A stretch of DNA of 64,000 nt, from NCBI GenBank assembly GCA_016713985.1, contig JADJOD010000010.1:124001-188000 (forward strand), written 5' to 3'. A program made the position numbers and the translations under genes. The notes under the pieces were generated by a model that made no database searches, was not told the origin of the DNA, and worked only from the letters and a program-made list of their open reading frames with translations. This stretch comes from Lewinellaceae bacterium. Lineage in GTDB: Bacteria > Bacteroidota > Bacteroidia > Chitinophagales > Saprospiraceae. Positions 36,939 to 45,799 of the stretch are shown in pieces (the first letter of the stretch is position 1; each line of letters opens with the position of its first letter).

Positions 36939-38627
36939 CTACGGCATTTCCACCGGCACGAAACCGAATTGTTCGACGTCGAATAATCCTAAATCCGTCA
37001 TTTTTAACCGGGGGATCACCGGCAGGGCCAGGAAGGAAAGCACCATAAACGGCGCACGCAAGACGCATCCAAGGGACGCTTTGGTCCAGGCGTCGAGCCG
37101 GGCATACTCTTCCGCGAGGGTGTATCCATCCAACTGGCTCATCAAACCGGCAATGGGCAGCGGCAGAACGCGGGTCTCTCCCGCTCCGTCGGTCGCTGCA
37201 ATACCACCCTTTGCCGCAATCACTGCGTTGACGGCGGCGCACAGGGCGGCATCGTCCGCACCTACGGCGACAATATTGTGCGAATCGTGCGCCACACTGG
37301 ACGCCAGGGCGCCGCGCCGAAGCCCGAAACCTCGTACAAAACCGGTTGCCGGCCTGGCATCCGGGGTGTAGCGGTTTACCACGCAGATTTTCAACACGTC
37401 CCGGGCGGGATCGGCAGCCAGGCAACCCGCTGAAACGGGCAGGGTTTCCGGGATCGAACCAGTCACGATTTGCCCGTCGAGTGCCTCGATGACGCGAATT
37501 CGGACCGGCGCACCTTCTGCTCCATCATGCGTAACGCGGAAATCGGCCGGTGTTTTTTTATTGGCGACAAAATGATTGGGCGCCGCAGCGCTAAGTCGCG
37601 GTAACAGGCTTCTGCCGTTTTCGGCCACTTTTACGCCGTCGAGCCGGGTTTCCAGAACGCGGAACGTATGCAGATCGGATACCCGGATAAAATCGGCCGG
37701 ATCTCCTTCCCGCAGCAAACCCACCGGCAGGTGGTAGTGTTCCACGGGGTGGAGGCAGGCGGCGCGCAGGACGTCGAACAATGCGCAGCCGTTTGCCAGC
37801 GCCCGGACTACCAGTTCGTTGATATGCCCCCGGACCAGGTCGTCGGGGTGTTTGTCGTCGCTGCAAAACATGATTTGAGCGGGAAACTCGTGTAAAAGTG
37901 GCCACAGGGCGTCAAAATTGCGGGCGGCGCTGCCCTCGCGGATCAGAATTTTTACCCCGAGCCGGGCCTTTTCCAAACCTTCCTCATAACTGAAACACTC
38001 GTGGTCGGTGTCGATACCCGCGTCAAAATACCGCTTCGCTTCCGCTCCCCGCAAACCCGGCGCGTGCCCGTCGACGGGTTTGCCGAGTTGCCTGGCGGCC
38101 GCAATTTTGGCCATCACTTCGGCATCGCCGTGCAGAACGCCGGGGAAATTCATCATTTCGGACAAATAGCCGATGGCCGGGTTTTGCAACAGTTGTTTTA
38201 CCTGGGCGGAATCCATCACTGCGCCCGCCGTTTCGAAAGAAGTGGCCGGCACGCAGGAAGGAGCGCCGAAACAAAACCGGAACGGCACCTTTCGCGCGTC
38301 GTCGAGCATATACATCACGCCGGGCAAACCGAGTACATTGGCAATTTCGTGGGGGTCGGAGACCGTGGCGACGGTGCCGTGTACAACGGCCAGCCGGGCA
38401 AACTCGGAAGGCGGCAGCATGCTGCTTTCGATGTGAACGTGTGCATCCACAAAACCCGGAAGTATAAATCCGGCGTCGGCCGGTGCGTGGTCCACGGGTC
38501 GTATCCGGCTTATCCGCCCGCCTTCAATGTCGATTGCTGCGGGGAAAATGCGGCGTTCGTGGAGGTCTACAAGTTGTGCAATCATGGTATTTTCCGGCAA
38601 ACCTACGCGAAAACCATTTGCCTTCAA
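36939..38627 (-). CDS. ade: Adenine deaminase
   Basis: This 562-residue protein is an amidohydrolase of the adenine deaminase (Ade) family. Metal-binding and signature motifs are ILPGFVDAHVHIESSM, VSDPHEIANVLG, HAPGLRG, DTDHECFSYEE and FCSDDKHPDDL. The C-terminal domain has SSVAHDSHNIVAVGADD. It converts adenine to hypoxanthine for purine salvage. Two starts are possible: M at 38627 or MIAQLVDLHERR at 38585. The second is closer to the family pattern. Confidence 0.92.
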   Translation of the reverse strand: MKANGFRVGLPENTMIAQLVDLHERRIFPAAIDIEGGRISRIRPVDHAPADAGFILPGFVDAHVHIESSMLPPSEFARLAVVHGTVATVSDPHEIANVLGLPGVMYMLDDARKVPFRFCFGAPSCVPATSFETAGAVMDSAQVKQLLQNPAIGYLSEMMNFPGVLHGDAEVMAKIAAARQLGKPVDGHAPGLRGAEAKRYFDAGIDTDHECFSYEEGLEKARLGVKILIREGSAARNFDALWPLLHEFPAQIMFCSDDKHPDDLVRGHINELVVRALANGCALFDVLRAACLHPVEHYHLPVGLLREGDPADFIRVSDLHTFRVLETRLDGVKVAENGRSLLPRLSAAAPNHFVANKKTPADFRVTHDGAEGAPVRIRVIEALDGQIVTGSIPETLPVSAGCLAADPARDVLKICVVNRYTPDARPATGFVRGFGLRRGALASSVAHDSHNIVAVGADDAALCAAVNAVIAAKGGIAATDGAGETRVLPLPIAGLMSQLDGYTLAEEYARLDAWTKASLGCVLRAPFMVLSFLALPVIPRLKMTDLGLFDVEQFGFVPVEMP

Positions 38628-38696
38628 AAAAGAACAACTGCCGGAAGATGCTTATGTTCGCAGCGGTATCACAAACAAGATGATTTGCCCGGCGAA

Positions 38697-39389
38697 ATGA
38701 CCAACATCCCGCTTTTATTGCTTCACGGCGCCCTCGGAAGTGCAAAACAATTCGACCCCCTGCGCAACCATTTGCCGGCCGGAATGCCGGTGATTGCGCC
38801 CGATTTTCCCGGTCACGGCGAATACGCCGCCGATACGGCCCCGTTTTCCATGGAGCAATTTTCGGAATTCCTTTTCAACCTGATGGAAGAACAGCACATT
38901 CCCGAAGCCAGGTTTTTCGGCTATTCCATGGGCGGGTATGCCGCGCTTTTTTTTGCCTCAAAACACCCCGACAGGGTGAGGAACCTGTTTACACTCGGCA
39001 CAAAATTCGACTGGACACCCGAAACCGCGTCCAAAGAAACGGCCTTGCTTGACCCCGAAAAAATAGAGGCTAAGGTGCCCGTTTTTGCCCAAAACCTGGC
39101 CGAACGCCACGGCGCCGGCAACTGGAAAGCGGTGGTGAATCGAACGGCAGGACTTCTTCATAACCTGGGAGCGGGAGAAAAAATGTCGCAGGAAACCCTG
39201 AGCGGAATCCATTGCCCGGTCACCATCGGCCTTGGAGAATGGGATAACATGGTGCATCCCGAAGAAAGCCAGGCAGTTGCCAACACCCTGCCGCAAGGGC
39301 GTTTCGAGATTCTTTCCGGTTGCAAACACCCGTTTGAACAAGTAAATTTTATACTTTTGGCTGAACGAATAAAAGATAATCTCCCGTAA
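38697..39389 (+). CDS. Alpha/beta hydrolase
   Basis: This 230-residue protein has the alpha/beta-hydrolase fold: LLLHGALGSAKQF with the oxyanion region, PDFPGHGEY, the nucleophile elbow FGYSMGGYAA (Ser), the acid in GLGEWDNMVHPE and the catalytic His in SGCKHPFEQ. It is cytoplasmic and small; the substrate is unknown. The ATG is divergent from the adenine deaminase gene, with ~70 bases between. Confidence 0.88.
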   Translation: MTNIPLLLLHGALGSAKQFDPLRNHLPAGMPVIAPDFPGHGEYAADTAPFSMEQFSEFLFNLMEEQHIPEARFFGYSMGGYAALFFASKHPDRVRNLFTLGTKFDWTPETASKETALLDPEKIEAKVPVFAQNLAERHGAGNWKAVVNRTAGLLHNLGAGEKMSQETLSGIHCPVTIGLGEWDNMVHPEESQAVANTLPQGRFEILSGCKHPFEQVNFILLAERIKDNLP

Positions 39390-39451
39390 ACTGTAACCCT
39401 GCTCCGCCCAACCGTGTCGTAGTAAGCGAAAACAATCTGAAGGCCACCAGG

Positions 39452-40027
39452 ATGTCAGCAACGTTATCGGATGAAATACTTGTTCAGCAGGCTCAGGCCG
39501 GGCGACAGAGCGCTTTTGCCCTGCTGGTGAAGCGGTATGAACAATATGTGTTTACCCTGGCCTTGCGTTTTGTAAAAAACCGCGAAGACGCACACGAAGT
39601 GGCGCAGGATTGTTTTTTACGCGCATTTCGGTATTTACCCGATTTTCGCGGAGAGGCGAAGTTCACTACCTGGCTGTACCGGATTGTTTATTCCACCTCG
39701 ATGAACTTTTTGCGCAAGCAAAACCCCGATATGCTCTCTCTGGATGATGAAACACGACCGGTTCGCCTGACGGAGGACAAATCGCCGGATGTTTCCGTCC
39801 GCCTGGAAAAAGAGGACCGGAATGTCGCTTTGCAACAAGCAATCGGCTTACTTTCGCCCGACGATTCCGGGATTATTACGCTGTTTTACCTGTATGAACA
39901 CAGTCTCGACGAAATATGTGAGATGATGGGGCTTACAATGACCAATGCCAAAACAAAACTTTGTCGCGCCCGGCAACGTTTAAAAATGATTGTTGAAGAT
40001 AAATTTGCGGATCAAATAAGTGTTTGA
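39452..40027 (+). CDS. ECF-type RNA polymerase sigma factor
   Basis: This 191-residue protein has sigma region 2 (NREDAHEVAQDCFLRAFRYL and FTTWLYRIVYSTSMNFLR) and region 4 (LYEHSLDEICEMMGLTMTNAKTKLCRARQRLK). The likely anti-sigma gene follows 78 bases later. The stop codon at 40025-40027 lies inside a GTGTTTGGGTG-type repeat, so the repeat may define the C-terminus. It directs a stress or envelope regulon that cannot be named. Confidence 0.9.
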   Translation: MSATLSDEILVQQAQAGRQSAFALLVKRYEQYVFTLALRFVKNREDAHEVAQDCFLRAFRYLPDFRGEAKFTTWLYRIVYSTSMNFLRKQNPDMLSLDDETRPVRLTEDKSPDVSVRLEKEDRNVALQQAIGLLSPDDSGIITLFYLYEHSLDEICEMMGLTMTNAKTKLCRARQRLKMIVEDKFADQISV

Positions 40028-40079
40028 GTGTTTGGGTGTTTTAGTATTGGTGACAACGCAAAACACTAAAACACCCCAA
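40019..40079. repeat. GTGTTTGGGTGTTTTAGT inverted repeat (copy 1)
   Basis: The left arm GTGTTTGGGTGTTTTAGT begins at ~40028 and the right arm ACTAAAACACCCCAAC ends at 40080. The same family recurs at 57724-58012. The left part overlaps the sigma factor stop. Confidence 0.75.
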
Positions 40080-40105
40080 CCCTGAATCCCTGAAATTTTT
40101 ATACG

Positions 40106-40627
40106 ATGGAAAATAACTTTTTTCTGACCGAAGACATCCTCTGGGATTACGCCGACGATTTTCTTTCTGCCGAAGATAAAATCCGGGTGGATTCTTACTT
40201 GGAGCAGCACCCCGAATGGCGGGAGCGTTTGGAGGCAATTCAGGCTGAAAAACGCGCTTTTTCGGCTTTGCCGTTAGAAAAACCGGGCCCCGCTTTTTCC
40301 GACCGGGTGATGGCTGCCTGGGCTTCCGAACAAGCTCATGCCCGCGCTGCCTCCGCAGCAACAGGCAAAGACCGGATCATCTACCTCATTTCGGCGGTGT
40401 TCGGTATGTTCATTTTGTCGGCTCTGGTGATGGCCGGCATACAAGGCGCTCCGGCAAAACTGCCGGTCGATCTGCCCCAGGCGCCTGCGGTCGATTGGGT
40501 GGAAATATTCTCCAACCCGGTGTTTCATTACGGACTTTACCTGATACTTATCCTGCTTGGTTTAAAAGTGGTGGATCAATATCTGCATCAGCGGCACATG
40601 CTGGATAAGATGAAAATGCAGGGTTAA
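40106..40627 (+). CDS. Putative anti-sigma factor, membrane protein
   Basis: This 173-residue protein has an acidic cytoplasmic N-terminus (EDILWDYADDFLSAEDKIRVDSYLEQHPEW) with the pattern of anti-sigma zinc-finger-like domains, but without the cysteine motif. Two membrane segments follow (IIYLISAVFGMFILSALVMAG and FHYGLYLILILLGLKVV). The position right after a sigma-70-family gene makes an anti-sigma role likely, though not proven. Confidence 0.7.
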   Translation: MENNFFLTEDILWDYADDFLSAEDKIRVDSYLEQHPEWRERLEAIQAEKRAFSALPLEKPGPAFSDRVMAAWASEQAHARAASAATGKDRIIYLISAVFGMFILSALVMAGIQGAPAKLPVDLPQAPAVDWVEIFSNPVFHYGLYLILILLGLKVVDQYLHQRHMLDKMKMQG

Positions 40628-40650
40628 TGAGCTTCTAAAAATCAATATAC

Positions 40651-41103
40651 GTGGAAAAGGACAAGAAGAAACCCTTCTTTATTCACCAACCTGAATACGC
40701 GGGCGGCCCCAAAGAGCTGTCTAAATTTATTCATACCAATCTGCGATACCCCCCGGCAGCCTTAGAGGCAGGTGTGGAGGGTATGGTTTTGGTGGAATAC
40801 GATATTGATTATCAAGGAAAAGTGGTGGCTACCCGTGTTTTACAGGGCATCGGCAGCGGTTGTGACGAAGAAGCCTGCCGGGTGGTGCGTTTGTTAAAAT
40901 TTGACGTGCCGAAAAATCGGGGTATCAAGGTGCTTTTTCATAAAAAAGCCCGTATCCAGTTCAAAAAGCCGGTTCAAAAACCCGCCCCGCCCCAACCGGC
41001 TTCTTTACAGATCAATTATACGATGACGGCTGCCGCCCCTCCGGCCGACCAGGCGCCGGAAAAACCCGCGCCGGCCACGTATCACTATACGATCCATCTC
41101 TGA
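40651..41103 (+). CDS. TonB C-terminal-domain protein without membrane anchor
   Basis: This 150-residue protein begins with GTG 23 bases after the anti-sigma gene. Residues ~15-100 are a TonB C-terminal domain: FIHTNLRYPPAALEAGVEGMVLVEYDID and GIGSGCDEEACRVVRLLKF. The tail is rich in Pro/Ala/Gln. It lacks the usual N-terminal membrane helix and the proline segment sits after, not before, the domain. It may be a cytoplasmic relative with another role, for example sensing in the sigma operon. Confidence 0.75.
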   Translation: MEKDKKKPFFIHQPEYAGGPKELSKFIHTNLRYPPAALEAGVEGMVLVEYDIDYQGKVVATRVLQGIGSGCDEEACRVVRLLKFDVPKNRGIKVLFHKKARIQFKKPVQKPAPPQPASLQINYTMTAAAPPADQAPEKPAPATYHYTIHL

Positions 41104-42630
41104 TTAAAATTCTATTTCGAAACACCCGGCGTCCGGCGTCAGGGCGTCCCTCATTTTCCCGTCCAGGTCGTTGTCAATACCCGGGATCGGCGCTGCAAAC
41201 CGGTTGGCGATCGAATGCAAGGTGTCGAGGCGGTACCTGTTTTTGCCCGGATCTATAAAAATAGTGTCCTGATTTTCGGTGTTGATACAGGGTTGGCAAT
41301 GATCCATAAAATCGGGATAGGCGTCGGTCTTGAGCAGGTCGCGCACCCGGACGATACAGTTTTTGAGCTGGTAATCGAACAAAGCGGGATCGCCGACGCG
41401 ATCGAACAGGGTAATCTGGTCGGCCCGGCTGCCAAAAATGATACAATTCCGGAATTGGGCTTTGAGGGGATATGCGACGTAATTTGAACAAATATCGTCG
41501 AGGCACAAGGCATTGCCCATACGAAGCGCTTCCCCGTCCACGCCGTAACTCGCGGCCGTGCAGTAGGAAAAATTGTATTCGCCGCCGTATTCTAATTGGA
41601 TGGAAAAGCCGGTATTTCCGTAAAAAAGGCAGTTTTCGGCGTCGATTTTGGCGTGTATACCGATCAGGCCGCTGCTGGCTGTATTGTAAATCTGCGAATT
41701 GCGCATCGTGAGGTCGGCCGCCGAATCCACACGGATGCCGATGATCGAGTTGCGCACAATGCAGTGTTCCAGGCGATGGCCTTTTGTGCCGGCCTGTAGC
41801 CAGATGCCCGTCCACTGACCCGATTCCTCTGCAAACTCGGGTTCGAGCCGGTCGCCTTCAAAAATGACCGGATTGTCGGCGGTGCCTTCCACTAAGAGTT
41901 TCCCGGCGCCGGCAAATGCCAAAAAACCGTCGTTGTAGCGGTAAATGGCCGTATCCGTCACCTGTTTGGCCAGTCCCCCGTGCACGTGTATACGCGCACC
42001 CGCAGGAATACGCACCGTACATTCGTCGATCACCAGCACCCCGTAAATGACGTAGGGGCGCGGATCGTCCCACACCCACTCGCCGCCGTTGCAGCCATAA
42101 CCGACCACGCCGCCCGCGCCAAAACGGGAGGGCAGGTATACGGCATTTTGGCCCCAGGCCTCCAGTACGACGGTCTGTACGTTGCCGTTGGTTTCAAATA
42201 CGAGGTCTTCATCCAGCACAAACGGGCTGGAGCCCGGCGGCTCGTCGGGGTTAATGGTGACTTCCGCAAAAATGTACAAGCTGTCATTGGGCGCTATTTC
42301 AAGGCCTTCGTGGCTGTCGCCGGGCAATCCGTCCACATTCAGATTGAACCGCGATGCGGCGCCGTTTGCCAGGTATATTTTTGAAATCCGGATACTTTCC
42401 TTGTGCCGGTTGTAAACTTTGAGTATCCGGGTTGCCGACCCGAGTTCGGTAAACACCGTGTCAAAACGAAGTGTATCTGCGCTGAATTCCAGTTTGTCTT
42501 CCGGAGCCGTGGTGAATTTTTCTTTTTGACAAAAACCGAGGAAAAGCGGCAGGAGCAGGAGTAGTGGCAGGTTTACCCGCCGAAGGAACGAAGGCGGGAG
42601 CAGGAGCAGCAGGCGGTAATACGGACGCAT
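41104..42630 (-). CDS. Right-handed beta-helix lipoprotein
   Basis: This 508-residue protein begins MRPYYRLLLLLPP with a hydrophobic signal ending in LPLFLGFC (lipobox). The N-terminal part (~40-180) looks like an Ig/HYDIN-type beta-sandwich; residues ~200-450 form parallel beta-helix repeats (NSIIGIRVDSAADLTMRNSQ, GIHAKIDAENCLFYGN). The C-terminus holds GCFEIEF, as in choice-of-anchor beta-helix proteins. It is presumably surface-attached and may bind or cleave polysaccharide; no catalytic set is clear. It converges with the TonB-domain gene with no gap. Confidence 0.75.
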   Translation of the reverse strand: MRPYYRLLLLLPPSFLRRVNLPLLLLLPLFLGFCQKEKFTTAPEDKLEFSADTLRFDTVFTELGSATRILKVYNRHKESIRISKIYLANGAASRFNLNVDGLPGDSHEGLEIAPNDSLYIFAEVTINPDEPPGSSPFVLDEDLVFETNGNVQTVVLEAWGQNAVYLPSRFGAGGVVGYGCNGGEWVWDDPRPYVIYGVLVIDECTVRIPAGARIHVHGGLAKQVTDTAIYRYNDGFLAFAGAGKLLVEGTADNPVIFEGDRLEPEFAEESGQWTGIWLQAGTKGHRLEHCIVRNSIIGIRVDSAADLTMRNSQIYNTASSGLIGIHAKIDAENCLFYGNTGFSIQLEYGGEYNFSYCTAASYGVDGEALRMGNALCLDDICSNYVAYPLKAQFRNCIIFGSRADQITLFDRVGDPALFDYQLKNCIVRVRDLLKTDAYPDFMDHCQPCINTENQDTIFIDPGKNRYRLDTLHSIANRFAAPIPGIDNDLDGKMRDALTPDAGCFEIEF

Positions 42631-42778
42631 TGTTTGGTTGGTATAATTTGAATGAGGGTGACAAAAGTAGGGGTTTGGTTGCTTTCGGGCAGGTATTAAT
42701 AACGACCGAGAGGGGGCAGCGAAAAGCATGGCTTGTTCGATTTATAAAATGAAGGCGGCGAACCTTTCCCGATATACC

Positions 42779-43609
42779 ATGTGCAACCTGTCAGCATCCA
42801 ATATCCGGCAATTCCGCGAAAACGGTTATTTGCTCGTGCCCGGCGTATATGCGCCGGAGGCACTTTGCGCGGCACGTGAATTGTTTCCCGAAGTATTTGC
42901 AAAACAATTGCAAATAGGCGCGCCTTACGATTCCTCTTCTCTGCTGACGGATATTTACAGCCACTTTCCCGGACTTGCCGGCCTGGTTTTTAATGAAAAA
43001 TATATAGCGGTTGTCAAAGCGCTGATCGGCTCCGGAGCCATTCTGATCCCCGAATGCGCCCTGCACAAAAGCCGGTACATCAATTGGCATACCGATGCGA
43101 CGGAGCAGGAACTGGCCGGTATTTTGAGTCACCACGACCTGTCCACACCCATTTTGCAGGTAGCCACCTATTTTCAGGACAATGATCCGGAAACGGGCGG
43201 CGGTTTGACGGTAATTCCCGGGACACACAACCTGCCCGACCCGTTTTTGCGCCTGTACAGCAAAAAATGGCGCGATAAAATCCGCAACCGCTTTTTAAAA
43301 ATACTGGGGCGTTCCCTGTTCCATGACCTGGACCGCCACCCCGCGAAAATCGACGTGCCATCCCGTTTGGGCGACCTTCTGGTATTCGATGTCCGGCTTT
43401 TTCACCGCGCGACGTTTCCGCGCCGGAAAGGAGGCCCGGAAAAGTTTGCAGTGTTTAATACGTTCACGTACGATACAACGACCGGGCGGGATTATTTCCG
43501 GTATATGAAAGAAAGGCCTGAGCGATACTACCGTTACTTTCGCGAACAACCGCTGGCCCCGGTATTACGACAAAAAGCGGCGGAACTCGATATTCGTTTG
43601 TTCTATTAA
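42779..43609 (+). CDS. Phytanoyl-CoA dioxygenase (PhyH) family protein
   Basis: This 276-residue protein is a 2-oxoglutarate/Fe(II) oxygenase of the PhyH type. The HxD iron motif is in INWHTDATEQE, GGGLTVIPGTHNLP is the family core, and the distal His and Arg are in FDVRLFHRATFPRR. The start is set at MCNLSASNIRQFREN. The downstream GNAT gene is 10 bases away, so both may act on the same metabolite or glycan. The substrate is unknown. Confidence 0.85.
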   Translation: MCNLSASNIRQFRENGYLLVPGVYAPEALCAARELFPEVFAKQLQIGAPYDSSSLLTDIYSHFPGLAGLVFNEKYIAVVKALIGSGAILIPECALHKSRYINWHTDATEQELAGILSHHDLSTPILQVATYFQDNDPETGGGLTVIPGTHNLPDPFLRLYSKKWRDKIRNRFLKILGRSLFHDLDRHPAKIDVPSRLGDLLVFDVRLFHRATFPRRKGGPEKFAVFNTFTYDTTTGRDYFRYMKERPERYYRYFREQPLAPVLRQKAAELDIRLFY

Positions 43610-43619
43610 CCGGGTCGGT

Positions 43620-44617
43620 ATGTTTACAACCCAGCTGATCGACCGAAAACTACTTGATGCGGATGTTTGGGATGCCTTCGTGGCACAATCTCCGCAGGGC
43701 AGCCTTTATGCCAACAGCTGGTACCTCGACGCCCTGCTTCCGGGCTGGCAGGCGCTGGTGGTCAGCAAAGGCGAGGTGTGGCAGGCGGTTATGCCGCTGG
43801 GTATTTGCCGCAAATTCGGCGTTTCGTATGCCCTGCAACCTTCGTTTTGCCAGTACCTGGGCGTTTTATTCGCACCGTTTGAAGGAAAAATTCACCGGAT
43901 CACGCACCGGAAACGTGAAGCCCTGCAGGCCTTGTTGCGCGGCGTTCCACGCAACCTGAGGTACTGGTCCTACAATTTCAGCCCCGCTTTCGATTATTTT
44001 TTGCCTTTTGTCCGCAGGCAATGCACGATCACACCCCGATCAATCACCGCCTCGATCTCGACCGCCCCTTGAAAAATATCGCGGCCGATTTCAGCAGCAG
44101 CGTCACCAATCATTTAAAAAAAGCGCGTCAATCGGGCTTAACCTGCCGGGAAAGCCGGGATGTGATGCCTTTGGCCGAACAAATGTTCCGGCTGGGGGTC
44201 ATCTGCCGCAAAGAACAACACGCGTTTCAGCGGCTCTGGCAGGCTGCCAGCCAGCGCAAACAGGGATTTCTGCTGGAAGTAACAGACAAAGCGGGGCAGA
44301 TCCACTGCCGTGGCGCTTTTTTGACTTTTTTGGACAAAGCGGTATTCGTCGCCTCGGCCCTGGAGCCGGTATGGAAAAATCAGGGCGGCAATTCCCTGCT
44401 GGTCTGGCAGGCGATCGGGTATTGCCAGGCGCGTGGAATCCGGGAACTGGATTTTAAGGGCTCCATGCTGGCCGGTGTGGAACACTTTATCCTGGGGTTC
44501 CATCCACGCCCGGAAGTCTATTTTAATATCTCCCAAAACCGCCTGGGAATTGTGGAAAACCTGGCCTACCGGATGAAAACGGAAGCGAGCAATATTGTTA
44601 AAAAATTTAACGGTTGA
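43620..44617 (+). CDS. GNAT/FemAB-like acetyltransferase (frameshifted)
   Basis: The first frame starts MFTTQLIDRKLLDADVWDAF and contains QSPQGSLYANSWYL and LQPSFCQYLGVLF. The second frame continues NHRLDLDRPLKNIAADFSSS, NHLKKARQSGL and ARGIRELDFKGSML. This is the BioF2/Acetyltransf_6 or FemAB-like double-GNAT fold seen in Bacteroidota glycan clusters. One base is missing near 44035 (after CCCG); with it the protein has 332 residues. It probably transfers an acyl or aminoacyl group to a glycan or peptide. Confidence 0.75.
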
Positions 44618-44692
44618 CAAGCGCTACTCAGAGCCTGATTGCCGGTTGGGGCACTAATTTCCGGTAAAATCCACCCGTGTTTTAAGATTAAG

Positions 44693-44728
44693 TTTGGAAC
44701 GGGCGCCAGGCAAGGCGCCCGTTCCAAA
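44693..44728. repeat. Perfect 15-base stem hairpin
   Basis: TTTGGAACGGGCGCC at 44693-44707 is followed after 6 bases by its exact reverse complement at 44714-44728. A second small hairpin (GGCCC..GGGCC) follows at ~44748. No U-run is present, so a terminator role for the acetyltransferase is uncertain. Confidence 0.75.
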
Positions 44729-44845
44729 TCTTGTTTGGGCAAAAAAAGGCCCTTGGGGCCCGCTGCGTTTTACCCTTGCGGCTGTTTGCAAAACTTTAAC
44801 AGCATCTTTTTAAGATGATCTTAACTTTTTCTTAACGGATATCGT

Positions 44846-44853
44846 TATTTTTG
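44846..44853 (+). promoter_or_regulatory. Candidate -7 box before the GT2 gene
   Basis: TATTTTTG matches TAnnTTTG. The upstream region is T-rich but has no clear TTTG at 19 bases. The start codon is 69 bases downstream. Confidence 0.4.
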
Positions 44854-44921
44854 CATCGCATTACAAAAGTCACTTTTTGGCGACTTCTAAAATCTGATCT
44901 AAGCAAGGCCGTACCGGGAGC

Positions 44922-45629
44922 ATGAAGGAAAAATTAACGATTGACGTGCTGATACCGGCCTGGAACGAAGAAAAAGCCCTTCCTTTTGTTTTGCGGGGTA
45001 TTCCAAAAGTGTGGGTGCGGCAGGTGATTGTGTGCGACAACGGCTCTACGGATCGAACGGCGGAAGTGGCGGTACAGGAAGGAGCGCTTTTGGTCAGCCA
45101 ACCTGAAAGAGGTTATGGCAATGCCTGTCTGGCAGGAATACGTTACCTGCAAAATCTGCCTGCGTCAGAACAACCGGAAATTGTAGTTTTTCTGGACGGC
45201 GATTATTCTGATTACCCTGAAGAACTGCCTCAAGTGGTGGCTCCTATTTTGAACGATGGAAAAGACCTGGTGATCGGTTCGCGGCGAATGGGTGGTATGC
45301 AACCGGGCGCCATGACGCCGGCGCAGCGCTTCGGCAACTGGCTCGCTCCATTCCTGATCCGGCAGTTTTACGGCTACCGGTTCAGCGACCTGGGGCCATT
45401 CCGCGCGATCCGGTGGGACAGATTGCAGGCGCTCGGCATGTGCGACCGGAATTTCGGCTGGACGGTGGAGATGCAGATCAAGGCGGCCAAACAAAAACTC
45501 CGGTGTGTGGAAGTGCCGGTCCGTTACCGCAAAAGAGCGGCGGGTCACAGCAAGGTTTCGGGCACGTTTAAAGGAACGATTCTCGCGGGCTGGAAGATTG
45601 TAAGCACGATTTTTAAATATTTGATTTGA
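44922..45629 (+). CDS. Family 2 glycosyltransferase
   Basis: This 235-residue protein is a GT2 enzyme of the dolichol-phosphate-mannose-synthase-like type: VLIPAWNEEKALP, VCDNGSTDRT, the DxD motif in VFLDGDYSDYPEE and GSRRMGGMQPGAM. It has no long hydrophobic C-terminus, so it is probably a soluble transferase. The stop codon at 45627-45629 lies at the start of a TTGAGATGCCAGATG repeat. It is followed by a processive GT2 gene. Confidence 0.9.
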   Translation: MKEKLTIDVLIPAWNEEKALPFVLRGIPKVWVRQVIVCDNGSTDRTAEVAVQEGALLVSQPERGYGNACLAGIRYLQNLPASEQPEIVVFLDGDYSDYPEELPQVVAPILNDGKDLVIGSRRMGGMQPGAMTPAQRFGNWLAPFLIRQFYGYRFSDLGPFRAIRWDRLQALGMCDRNFGWTVEMQIKAAKQKLRCVEVPVRYRKRAAGHSKVSGTFKGTILAGWKIVSTIFKYLI

Positions 45630-45770
45630 GATGTCAAGATACCAGATGCCAGATGCCAGATGTTGAGACTCCAGATTCCAGAGGCTTTGAACGCTATTAT
45701 GTACTATAATCTTAGCATCTGGCATCTTAACATCTGGCATCTGAAATCTAATACATCCGGCATCTCAAGA
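45624..45770. repeat. CCAGATGCCAGATG inverted repeat
   Basis: Left tandem copies of CCAGATG (45651-45667) and right copies of CATCTGG (45716-45742) face each other. The flanks TTGAGATG and CATCTCAA are also inverted. It fills the gap between the two GT2 genes and includes the stop of the first. Confidence 0.75.
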
Positions 45771-45799
45771 AGTTTACACACAACTCATTCTAACTCAAT

